From Nocardioides sp. (GTDB lineage Bacteria > Actinomycetota > Actinomycetes > Propionibacteriales > Nocardioidaceae), in assembly GCA_002729525.1 (NCBI GenBank), contig PBYI01000038.1, forward strand, positions 113,137 to 177,136: a stretch of 64,000 bases of DNA, given 5' to 3'. Under the pieces are notes generated by a model, which worked only from the letters and a program-made list of their open reading frames with translations, made no database searches and was not told the origin of the DNA. Below are positions 20,741-28,617 of this stretch, one piece after another (the stretch's first letter is position 1; each line of letters begins with the position of its first letter). The position numbers and the translations under genes were made by a program.

Positions 20741-21015
20741 GAGTGGTGCACCTCCTGCTCGACCTCTTCGACACCGAACTCGGCGTCGAGCTTGTCCATC
20801 CGCCACACGTAGACCGCGATCAGCGCGACGAACACGAGGATCGAGCCCTGCTGGCTGAACCAGAACCCGAGCGGGAAGCCCGCCATCGTGATCTCGTTCA
20901 GCGGCTCGACGAAGATGATCCCGGCGCCGAAGCTCACCAGCGCCCAGATCGACAGCAGTACGGCCATCAGCCGTACGTTCTTGCGCCAGTACTCCTGGCG
21001 CCGCTGGTCGTCCAT
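20737..21015 (-). CDS. DUF4212 small subunit of sodium/substrate symporter
   Basis: QEYWRKNVRLMAVLLSIWALVSFGAGIIFVEPLNEITMAGFPLGFWFSQQGSILVFVALIAVYVWRMDKLD. Confidence 0.9.
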   Translation of the reverse strand: MDDQRRQEYWRKNVRLMAVLLSIWALVSFGAGIIFVEPLNEITMAGFPLGFWFSQQGSILVFVALIAVYVWRMDKLDAEFGVEEVEQEVHHS

Positions 21016-21126
21016 CGGTTCCTCCTGTGGTTCCGAGCCGCGTCCACCCGGGCAACGTGAGCCGTGCCACGTCGCGGCTTTGGTGGGGGAGCCTGACGCC
21101 GCTGTCACGGGGCGGTCAACGGCCTG

Positions 21127-21144
21127 GTGTGAATCGAGTCACAC
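21127..21144 (-). promoter_or_regulatory. Crp-like binding site upstream of the DUF4212-actP operon
   Basis: gtgtga-atcgag-tcacac: perfect TGTGA-N6-TCACA, about 110 bp upstream of the start codon at 21015. Confidence 0.75.
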
Positions 21145-21307
21145 TTTGCGGCGAGTGGCCCAGGTCACGCGACGAGCGGGGTGGCGGAGGGGCGTTCGAG
21201 CCGGTCGACCGGTCCGTTGCCGCAGGTCATACCGCTCGTCGCGCGGAAACCGCCGTTCGTCGCGCCCCGCCGGTCCGTCCGGCGGCACGGGGGGCCCGAG
21301 CCTGTTC

Positions 21308-21323
21308 CGTGATGCAGGTCACG
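21308..21323 (+). promoter_or_regulatory. Crp-like palindrome upstream of the small membrane protein gene
   Basis: CGTGA-TGCAGG-TCACG, 8/10 match to TGTGA-N6-TCACA; 18 bp before the ATG at 21341. Confidence 0.35.
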
Positions 21324-21340
21324 CTGCTTACAGTCAGCGC

Positions 21341-21766
21341 ATGACCACGACCTCCACGCCCGTCGCGAAGACCGCACGCCCGGCTCGTCGCCGGCTCGAC
21401 CGCGGCCGCAAGCAGCTGCTGGGCGCCAGCATGCTGGTGCTGCTCGGCTCGCCGATGCCGTGGGTGTCGACCCCCGTCGGCCAGGTCTCCGGCTTCCTCG
21501 GCGGCGGTCTGTGGACCTTCTACGCCGCCATGCTCGGCTTCGCCGGCGTGCTCGTGCCGTTCGCGAAGGCCTCGATCGCCCAGGCGGCGATCCTCTGCCT
21601 CGCCGCCCTCGGCCTCGCCGGCTGGCAGGTCGCCCACGTGTGGAACCTCGTCGGCTTCGGCGGCTGGTCGCCGGGCGTCGGGCTGGTGTTCGTGATCGGC
21701 GGCGGCGCGCTCGCCGGTGCTGCCGTACGCCGGATGCTCGCGCAGCTGCGCGGCGTGGAGGGCTAG
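21341..21766 (+). CDS. Hypothetical membrane protein
   Basis: 141 aa, hydrophobic: MTTTSTPVAKTARPARRRLDRGRKQLLGASMLVLLGSPMPWVSTPVGQVSGFLGGGLWTFYAAMLGFAG. Confidence 0.7.
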   Translation: MTTTSTPVAKTARPARRRLDRGRKQLLGASMLVLLGSPMPWVSTPVGQVSGFLGGGLWTFYAAMLGFAGVLVPFAKASIAQAAILCLAALGLAGWQVAHVWNLVGFGGWSPGVGLVFVIGGGALAGAAVRRMLAQLRGVEG

Positions 21767-21783
21767 GGCTGCTCGAGGTGCCC

Positions 21784-21840
21784 GGAAGTGGACGTTCGCG
21801 TTGCTGTGCGCGACCTGGAACACCGGAAACGTCCACTTCC
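21784..21840. repeat. Inverted repeat, 13-bp arms
   Basis: ggaagtggacgtt (21784-21796) ... aacgtccacttcc (21828-21840), perfect. Confidence 0.7.
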
Positions 21841-21900
21841 ACAGCGATCGATGAGTTCCGCCGCCGTCCTCGGCTGATCCGCTCGGCGTAGGGTCGAGCC

Positions 21901-22575
21901 ATGGTGGGGGAGTCGGGCAGCGCCCTGGTCACGGTCGCGCACGGCACACGTCGTACCAGCGGCAACGAGGTCGCCCGCGAGATCACCGAGCGTGCCGCCG
22001 AGCGGCTCGGGGTGCCGGGCACGGCGGCGTACGTCGAGCTTTGCGACCCGCTGCTCTCCGACGTCGCCGCGTCGGCCGAGCAGCCGCTGGTCGTGGTGCC
22101 GCTGCTGCTGTCGACGGGGTTCCACGTGCGCACCGACCTGCCGGAGGCGGTCGCCGAGGCCTCGGTGCCGGTGGCCCTCGGCGGGTCGTTCGGCCCCGAC
22201 CCGCTGCTCGCGCAGGCCCAGGTCGCCCGGCTGCTCGAGGCGGGTGCGGAGCCCGGTCAGCGGGTGGTGCTCGTCGCCGCCGGCTCGTCCGACCCCGACG
22301 CCACCCGCGACCAGCTCGGCGCCGTCGCGCTGCTGGCGCGCGCGTGGGACGGCCAGGTCGACCTCGCGGTGCTCTCGGGCCGCGGGCCGCGGATCGCCGA
22401 GGTGGTGCGCCCCGGTGACGCCGTGTCGCCGTACCTGCTCTCGCCGGGGTTCTTCTCCGAGCGGGTCGCCACCGAGGCGCCGGACTGTCTCGTGGCCGAC
22501 GTGATCGGAGCCCACGAGCACGTCGTCGAGCTGGTGGTGCAGCGCGCCACCGCGCTCGGCCTCGCGCCCGCCTGA
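21901..22575 (+). CDS. CbiX/sirohydrochlorin chelatase-like protein
   Basis: SALVTVAHGTRRTSGNEVAREITERAAERLG...AYVELCDPLLSDVAAS...VVVPLLLSTGFHVRTDLPEAV. Confidence 0.85.
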   Translation: MVGESGSALVTVAHGTRRTSGNEVAREITERAAERLGVPGTAAYVELCDPLLSDVAASAEQPLVVVPLLLSTGFHVRTDLPEAVAEASVPVALGGSFGPDPLLAQAQVARLLEAGAEPGQRVVLVAAGSSDPDATRDQLGAVALLARAWDGQVDLAVLSGRGPRIAEVVRPGDAVSPYLLSPGFFSERVATEAPDCLVADVIGAHEHVVELVVQRATALGLAPA

Positions 22576-22585
22576 GACCCGCCAC

Positions 22586-24091
22586 CTACGGAGCGCGCTC
22601 CAGCTCCAGCGCCTCCGGCGTGTGCAGCCGCACCAGGAACCGCTGGGTGTGCGCCGGCACCCGCGAGCGGGTCAGCAGCGACACCACGATCATCACGGTG
22701 AACGCCATCGGCACCGTCCACGCGGCCGGCTGAGTCAGCAGCACGTCGAGCCACGCGTCGGAGTCGGCGAAGCCGCCGTGTCCCATGCTCCACGCGACCG
22801 CCGCCATCGACCCGGCGCCGCCGGTCAGCAGGCCCGCGACCGCGCCGGGTGGGGTCAGTCGCCGCCACCAGATGCCGAGGAGCAGCAGCGGGCAGAAGGT
22901 CGAGGCCGCCACCGCGAACGCCAGCCCGACCGCCCGCGCGATGCCGAGGTTGGGCAGGGCCAGCGCCGCCAGGGTCGGCACCACGACCGAGATGATCGCC
23001 GCGAGCCGGAAGGCGGTGATGTCGGACATCGTGCGGATCCCCGGCAGGCCGCGGGAGGTGACGTCCTGGGTGAGCACGCCCGACACCGCGACGGCCAACC
23101 CGGACGACGTCGACAGGAACGCCGCGAACGCCCCGGCCGTGACCAGGCCGGTCAGCACGTCGCCGACGACGCCCGGCACGACCAGGCGCGGCAGGTCAAG
23201 CACGAGCGTCGCGTCGTCGGCGACGCCGTACGCGCGACCGAGGGCGGCGTACGCCGGGGGCAGCAGGTAGAAGCCGCCGACCAGCGCGAGCACGCCCAGC
23301 GTCGTACGACGCGCAGCCCGGCCGTCGGGGGAGGTGTAGAAGCGCACCACCACGTGCGGGAGGCCCATGGTGCCGAGGAACGTCGCCAGGATCAGGCTGT
23401 ACGTCGTGTACAGCCCGGCCACGTCCGAGGTCAGCGGCGTCGACCACGCACCCGCGGCGCCGACCGTCGGGCGGGCGTCGTCGGCGGCCCACACCGCGAG
23501 CAGCACCGCCGCGGGGACCAGCAGGGCGGTGAGCTTGAGCCAGTACTGGAACGCCTGGACCAGGGTGATGCTCCGCATCCCGCCGCCGGCGACCGCGACC
23601 AGCACGACCGCCCCGACGACCACCGGGCCGACCCACGACGGCGCACCGGTGGCGGCGGTGAGGGTGATCCCCGCACCCTCCATCTGCGGCACCAGGTAGA
23701 GCCAGCCGATCGCGACGACGAGCGTCGAGCAGACGTTGCGCACCAGCGGCGAAGCCAGCCGCGCCTCGGCGAAGTCGGGCAGCGTGTAGGCGCCGGACCG
23801 GCGCAGCGGCGCGGCCACCAGGGTGAGCAGGACGAGGTAGCCGGCCGTCCAGCCGACGGGGTACCAGAGCACCTCGGCGCCGAAGGTGAGCAGCAGCGCG
23901 GCGATGCCGAGGAACGACGCCCCGGAGAGGTACTCGCCGCTCACCGCCGCGGCGTTCATCCCCGGGCGCACCGTGCGCGAGGCGACCATGAAGTCGCTCG
24001 ACGTGCGCGACAGCCGTACGCCCCACGTGCCCAGCGCGAGGGTCATCACCGTCACCAGCGCCACGGCCAGCAGGCTCGGCAGGGCGGTCAC
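22586..24091 (-). CDS. SSS-family monocarboxylate/acetate symporter
   Basis: TSSDFMVASRTVRPGMNAAAVSGEYLSGASFLGIAALLLTFGAEVLWYPVGWTAGYLVLL; ActP/MctC-like; GTG start overlapping the DUF485-like gene. Confidence 0.87.
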   Translation of the reverse strand: MTALPSLLAVALVTVMTLALGTWGVRLSRTSSDFMVASRTVRPGMNAAAVSGEYLSGASFLGIAALLLTFGAEVLWYPVGWTAGYLVLLTLVAAPLRRSGAYTLPDFAEARLASPLVRNVCSTLVVAIGWLYLVPQMEGAGITLTAATGAPSWVGPVVVGAVVLVAVAGGGMRSITLVQAFQYWLKLTALLVPAAVLLAVWAADDARPTVGAAGAWSTPLTSDVAGLYTTYSLILATFLGTMGLPHVVVRFYTSPDGRAARRTTLGVLALVGGFYLLPPAYAALGRAYGVADDATLVLDLPRLVVPGVVGDVLTGLVTAGAFAAFLSTSSGLAVAVSGVLTQDVTSRGLPGIRTMSDITAFRLAAIISVVVPTLAALALPNLGIARAVGLAFAVAASTFCPLLLLGIWWRRLTPPGAVAGLLTGGAGSMAAVAWSMGHGGFADSDAWLDVLLTQPAAWTVPMAFTVMIVVSLLTRSRVPAHTQRFLVRLHTPEALELERAP

Positions 24092-24456
24092 GCCTCCAGC
24101 TCCTCGACCAGCTCGGCGAACCGCGACTCGTTGCGCTCGGCCCGTCGCACGAACCACCAGCCCAGCACCACCAGCCACGGGTAGGTGACGACGCCGATGA
24201 CCACCCACGGCACCGGTACGCCGAGCAGCGTGCGGTCGACGAGCCCCGGCAGCACCACGAACAGCACCGGCAGCGCCCCGACCGTCAGCATCAGCACCCC
24301 GACGACCACCGCGGCGAGCCGCAGCTGGGCGCGCAGCAGCGAGCGCAGGTAGAGGTCACCCAGCGCGGTCTGGGCGTGCAGGTCGCGGCGGCGCGGCACC
24401 GGCCGCGAGCGCCGGTCGGGGCCGGTGACCCGCACCCGGTCGCCGCGCGCGGCCAC
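24088..24456 (-). CDS. DUF485-like membrane protein (symporter partner)
   Basis: 122 aa, two TM segments, overlaps the symporter start by 4 nt. Confidence 0.65.
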   Translation of the reverse strand: MAARGDRVRVTGPDRRSRPVPRRRDLHAQTALGDLYLRSLLRAQLRLAAVVVGVLMLTVGALPVLFVVLPGLVDRTLLGVPVPWVVIGVVTYPWLVVLGWWFVRRAERNESRFAELVEELEA

Positions 24457-24459
24457 GGC

Positions 24460-25239
24460 TCAGCTCCCGGACCGACGCAGCAGCCGCTCGCGCAGCTCGC
24501 GGGTGTTGCGGCGGCTCACGCCCAGCTCGGTGCCCGGCGCCGTCCCGACCCGGACGGTGCAGCGACCGCCGTCCATCCGGACCTCGGTCACGTGACCGGT
24601 GGCGACCAGCAGCGACCGGTGGATCCGGACGAAGCCCGCGTCGGCCCACTCCTCCTCCAGCGTCGACAGCGGCACCCGGATCAGGTGGCTGCCGTCGGCG
24701 GTGTGCAGGCGGGCGTAGTCGCCCTGCGCCTCCACGTGGGTCACCGTCGAACGGTCGACGAAGCGGGTCACCCCGCCCAGCTCGACCGGGATCTGCACGT
24801 CGGCCGGCGCCGCCGGCTCCGCCTCCGGGGCCGGCACCCGCCCGATCGCCTCCAGCACCCGGCGTACGGCCTCGGCGAGACGCTCCGCGCGCACCGGCTT
24901 GAGGACGTAGTCGACCGCGCGCAGGTCGAACGCCTCGACCGCGTGACCGTCGTGGGCGGTCACGAACACCACCGGCGGCGGCTGCTTGAAGCGCGACAGC
25001 ACGTCGGCGAGCTCCAGTCCGCTCAGCCCGGGCATGTGGACGTCGAGGAAGACGCAGTCGACGGTGGTCTCCCGCAGCACCTTCAGGCCCTCGGTCGCCG
25101 ATCCGCACGTGCGGACGTCCGCGACCCGGGGGTCGCGGTCGAGCAGGTAGGCGAGCTCGTCGCGAGCGGGCTTCTCGTCGTCGACGACGAGCGCGCGCAG
25201 GCCCGGCGGCACGGGCTCCTCGAACGCGGACGTCGTCAC
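24460..25239 (-). CDS. LytTR-type response regulator
   Basis: Receiver: ALVVDDEKPARDELAYLLDRD...VFLDVHMPGLSGLELAD; LytTR: FVDRSTVTHVEAQGDYARLHTADGSHLIRVPLSTLEEEWADAGFVRIHRSLLVA. Confidence 0.92.
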   Translation of the reverse strand: MTTSAFEEPVPPGLRALVVDDEKPARDELAYLLDRDPRVADVRTCGSATEGLKVLRETTVDCVFLDVHMPGLSGLELADVLSRFKQPPPVVFVTAHDGHAVEAFDLRAVDYVLKPVRAERLAEAVRRVLEAIGRVPAPEAEPAAPADVQIPVELGGVTRFVDRSTVTHVEAQGDYARLHTADGSHLIRVPLSTLEEEWADAGFVRIHRSLLVATGHVTEVRMDGGRCTVRVGTAPGTELGVSRRNTRELRERLLRRSGS

Positions 25240-26348
25240 GCGCTCACCCCCGCGGCGAACTTCGGCACCCGCACCACCACTCTCGTCCCGGCTCCCTCGG
25301 CGGTCTCGACGACCAGACCGTAGTCGTCCCCGTACGTCGCGCGCAGCCGTGCGTCGACGTTGCCCAGACCGACCGAGTCGAGCGCGGTGTCGCCCGCGAG
25401 CACGCGACGTACCTTCTCGGGGTCCTCGCCCACGCCGTCGTCCTCGACCTCGATGACGCAGTCGGGGCCCTGGTCGTGGGCGGTGATCGTCACGTGGCCC
25501 TCCTCCTGGCCCTCGATGCCGTGCCGTACGGCGTTCTCCACCAGCGGCTGGATGCACAGGAACGGCACCGTCACCGGCAGCACCTCCGGCGCGATGCTCA
25601 GGGTCACCCGCAGCCGCTCGCCGAAGCGGGCCTGCTCCAGCACCAGGTAGCGCTCGATCGAGCGCAGCTCCTCGGCGAGCGTCGTGAACTCGCCGTGGCG
25701 CCGGAAGGAGTAGCGGGTGAAGTCGGCGAACTCCAGCAGCAGCTCACGCGCCCGCTCGGGGTCGGTGCGCACGAAGGACGCGATCGCACCGAGCGAGTTG
25801 TAGATGAAGTGCGGGCTGATCTGCGCGCGCAGCGCCCGCACCTCCGCCTCCGCGAGCCGGGTGCGGCTGCTCTCCAGCTCGGCCAGCGCGAGCTGGCCCG
25901 ACACCCAGGACGCGACCTCCTCGGCGGCGCGCGCGAGCCCGGCCGTCTGGTACGGCGACAGCGCCACGAGCGTGCCGACGATCCGACCCTCCACGGCCAG
26001 CGGGTGGACCAGTGCCGTGCGCAGCTCGCAGCCCTCCCGGTCGCACGGCAGGTCGCCGCGGTCGAAGGTGCGGGCGCGGCCGCGGTCGAGCGTCGCCTCC
26101 ACCAGCGCCGGCAGCTGGGAGGCGTGGTGGCTGCCGGTGCCGTCCCACGCCAGGCAGCCGGCCGTGTCGGTGACCGCGAGCGCCGGCGTGCCGAGCAGGG
26201 CGCGCAGGTGGCGCACGGACCGCTCGGCGCTGGGGCCGGTCAGCCCCTCGCGCAGCGCTGGCGCCGCCAGCGACGCACGGTGCAGGGTGAGGAAGGTGGC
26301 GCGGTCGGACGCCGAGCCCAGAGGGGTCCGTCGTCGACGCCAGCGCAC
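25236..26348 (-). CDS. LytS/BtsS-type sensor histidine kinase with GAF-like sensor
   Basis: LRAQISPHFIYNSLGAIASFVRTDPERARELLLEFADFTRYSFR (His_kinase family); IQPLVENAVRHGIEGQ. Confidence 0.9.
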   Translation of the reverse strand: MRWRRRRTPLGSASDRATFLTLHRASLAAPALREGLTGPSAERSVRHLRALLGTPALAVTDTAGCLAWDGTGSHHASQLPALVEATLDRGRARTFDRGDLPCDREGCELRTALVHPLAVEGRIVGTLVALSPYQTAGLARAAEEVASWVSGQLALAELESSRTRLAEAEVRALRAQISPHFIYNSLGAIASFVRTDPERARELLLEFADFTRYSFRRHGEFTTLAEELRSIERYLVLEQARFGERLRVTLSIAPEVLPVTVPFLCIQPLVENAVRHGIEGQEEGHVTITAHDQGPDCVIEVEDDGVGEDPEKVRRVLAGDTALDSVGLGNVDARLRATYGDDYGLVVETAEGAGTRVVVRVPKFAAGVSA

Positions 26349-26408
26349 GGGGTCAATATCGCAGGTCGGGGAGCCTCTCGGGGGTCCGCGGCGCGCCCGG
26401 ACCAGACC

Positions 26409-27473
26409 TCAGCGGAAGTCGATGAGGAGCAGCGAGCCGTCGTCGGAGGCGTCGCCGAGCACGATCGCCGGCAGGTCGGACGCGGAGTCGCGCAGCCGGT
26501 CGGGTGTGAAGGCGTCGTCGGGCGTGCGGACGGTGTCGATGCGCAGCGGGACGGTCGGCTCGGTGGTCGGGTCGGTGGTCGGGTCGACGTCGTCCGCGGC
26601 GCTGACGGGCGCGTGGACGACGTCGCGGACGGCGGTGGTGCGGGCGGCCGTCGGGTTCTCCGGGGCTGCGGGAGGCGTGGCCACCGGCTCCGGCTGCGGC
26701 ACGACCACCGAGCGCACGACCTCGGTGCGGTAGGGCAGCTGCATGCCGTCCATGCCGCGGCCGTAGTCGTCGTAGAAGGCGAGCAGGTCGCGCAGCAGCG
26801 CCTCGCGCTCCTCCTCGCCCATCAGGGCGACGTGCGAGCGGGAGCGGGCCAGGTCGAGGATCGAGGCGCGGTCGACGGTCTGCCAGTGCTGGAACGTCGC
26901 GTCCTCGACCTCGTCGAACAGGTCGGACGCGGTGAGCGGGCCGACCACGTCGTGGTCGTGCGCCTGCGCCTGCGGCGGGGCGAGGAAGCGGCCGAGGCGG
27001 CGTACCCACGGGATGCGGGTGTCGCGCTCGTGGCGCAGCGTCACCAGGCGACCGCCGGGACGAAGCACCCGGGCGATCTCCGGCAGCGCCTTCTCGCGGT
27101 CGAACCAGTGGAACGCGCTCGCCACGACGACCACGTCGAAGGACCGCGCGGGCGCCGGGATGTCCTCGGCCGAGCCGGCCTCGGCGGTGACGTCGGGCAG
27201 GCGGTGGCGCAGGTGGGTGAGCATCCGCTCGTCCGGGTCGACGGCGAGCACGGAGTGGCCCAGCGCGACCAGCTGCTGGGTGAGCAGGCCGGTGCCGGCG
27301 CCGAGCTCGAGCACCTGGAGCGGAGCGCGGTCGGTCGCCCGGGCGGCCGGGGGGAGCTTCTCGAGGTCGGCGAGCGCCCACGCGACGGCGTCGTCGCCGT
27401 ACGACGGACGCCCGCGGTGGTAGGCCTCCGCCTCGGCGCCGAAGCCCCGGGCCCGCTCCTCGTGCTCGCTCAT
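26409..27473 (-). CDS. Class I SAM-dependent methyltransferase with long disordered C-terminal extension
   Basis: VLELGAGTGLLTQQLVALGHSVLAVDPDERML; VVVASAFHWFDREKALPEIARVLRPGG; C-terminal 120 aa is P/T/D-rich. Confidence 0.87.
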   Translation of the reverse strand: MSEHEERARGFGAEAEAYHRGRPSYGDDAVAWALADLEKLPPAARATDRAPLQVLELGAGTGLLTQQLVALGHSVLAVDPDERMLTHLRHRLPDVTAEAGSAEDIPAPARSFDVVVVASAFHWFDREKALPEIARVLRPGGRLVTLRHERDTRIPWVRRLGRFLAPPQAQAHDHDVVGPLTASDLFDEVEDATFQHWQTVDRASILDLARSRSHVALMGEEEREALLRDLLAFYDDYGRGMDGMQLPYRTEVVRSVVVPQPEPVATPPAAPENPTAARTTAVRDVVHAPVSAADDVDPTTDPTTEPTVPLRIDTVRTPDDAFTPDRLRDSASDLPAIVLGDASDDGSLLLIDFR

Positions 27474-27572
27474 CCCGGCCGATCCTAGGTCGGTGGCGGG
27501 CGTCCCCGGTGGCGCCGCGCGGGTGGTGCTCCCCGGTCTGCACCGGGCGCCCCACCGCCTACCCTGGCGCCC

Positions 27573-28301
27573 GTGACCGACCGCCCCGCCGACCCGCTGG
27601 CCGACCTGCACGCACGCGAGGGCGTGCCGTCCGCGATGGCCGCCGCACGCGACGGCATCGACGTGCTCCTGCGCGACCGCGGTCTGCGCCGCAGCACGCC
27701 CGCCGACACCGCCGAGTCGCTGCTGCGCGGCGCCCACGCGAGCGGGGTGCTGGAGGGGTCGGGGTCGAGCCTCGACGCGGTTCGCGAGGGCGAGGGCGAC
27801 GCGGTTGCCGCCGACGCCGTCCGGCTCTCCACCGAGCTGCTCTCGCTCACCCCGCTGGTCTCCCGTGCGCCGCTCCAGGCCTTCGCCCGGCTGCACGCGC
27901 TCGCCGCCCAGGGCTCCGTCGACGCCGAGCAGCTCGGCCGGCCGCGCGACGCCGCCTCCGCCGCCCGGCTGCGCGACCTTGCGGCCGTGCTGGCCGCCCC
28001 CACCGAGGCGCCCGCGCTCGTCGTCGCCGCCGTCGCCCACGCCGAGGTCGCCACGGCAGCACCGTTCGCCTCGCACAACGGGCTCGTCGCCCGCGCGCTC
28101 GAGCGGCTGCTGCTCGTCGCGCGCGGCGTCGACGAGAAGTCGCTGGTGGTGCCGGAGGCCGCGCACCTCGCGCTGCGGCCGGCGTACGAGTCGAACCTGC
28201 GGGGGTACGCCGAGGGCGGGATCGCCGGGGTGCACGCGTGGCTGCTGTACGCCGCCGAGGCGTACGCCGCGGCCGCGGAGGCCAGTCCGCTGGCGCGGTA
28301 G
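27573..28301 (+). CDS. Rv3662c-like conserved protein with degenerate Fic-like motif
   Basis: MTDRPADPLADLHAREGVPSAMAAARDGIDVLLRDRGLRR...HAEVATAAPFASHNGLVARALERLLLVARGVD; position next to HAD/Ssd genes. Confidence 0.75.
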   Translation: MTDRPADPLADLHAREGVPSAMAAARDGIDVLLRDRGLRRSTPADTAESLLRGAHASGVLEGSGSSLDAVREGEGDAVAADAVRLSTELLSLTPLVSRAPLQAFARLHALAAQGSVDAEQLGRPRDAASAARLRDLAAVLAAPTEAPALVVAAVAHAEVATAAPFASHNGLVARALERLLLVARGVDEKSLVVPEAAHLALRPAYESNLRGYAEGGIAGVHAWLLYAAEAYAAAAEASPLAR

Positions 28302-28311
28302 GGCACGGAAA

Positions 28312-28545
28312 GACGATGGCGCCCGGTTCATGGGGAACCGGGCGCCACCGCTGTGCGCGTGAGACCGCTGGCTACCAAGCGTGCATCTCTACTTGCTGCC
28401 CCGGGTCAAGCCCGAGTACATGCGCCCCGTGTGATGGGTGGATCGCCGCGTGGGTACCCGGCTCGCGCGCTGCTCTTTCCAGTTCTCGCTCCGCTGCCCG
28501 GACTGCTGCTGGAGCGTCAGGGGCCTCCGAGTGCCTCTGACCTCA
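28312..28545 (-). ncRNA. Ms1/MTS2823-type RNA polymerase-binding small RNA (5' end approximate)
   Basis: Non-coding 310-bp gap between the Rv3661-like HAD gene and the Rv3662c-like gene, which is the M. tuberculosis location of MTS2823/Ms1 as I recall it. Same orientation as the HAD gene, ends in a strong hairpin with U-rich tail, and possible promoter TTGTAG-17-TAGACC. Confidence 0.65.
28317..28347 (-). terminator. Intrinsic terminator of the putative Ms1 RNA
   Basis: Reverse strand tggcgcccggttc-cccat-gaaccgggcgcca followed by tcgtcttt; 13-bp perfect stem. Confidence 0.8.
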
Positions 28546-28599
28546 GGTCTACGCCTGCCCGGCGGCGACTACAAGGGTTGACTTTCCCGAGCCCCTGTG

Positions 28600-28617
28600 G
28601 TGTGACGCCGGTCACAC
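28600..28617 (-). promoter_or_regulatory. Crp-like binding site upstream of the putative Ms1 RNA
   Basis: gtgtga-cgccgg-tcacac, perfect TGTGA-N6-TCACA, overlapping the HAD gene stop codon. Confidence 0.65.
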
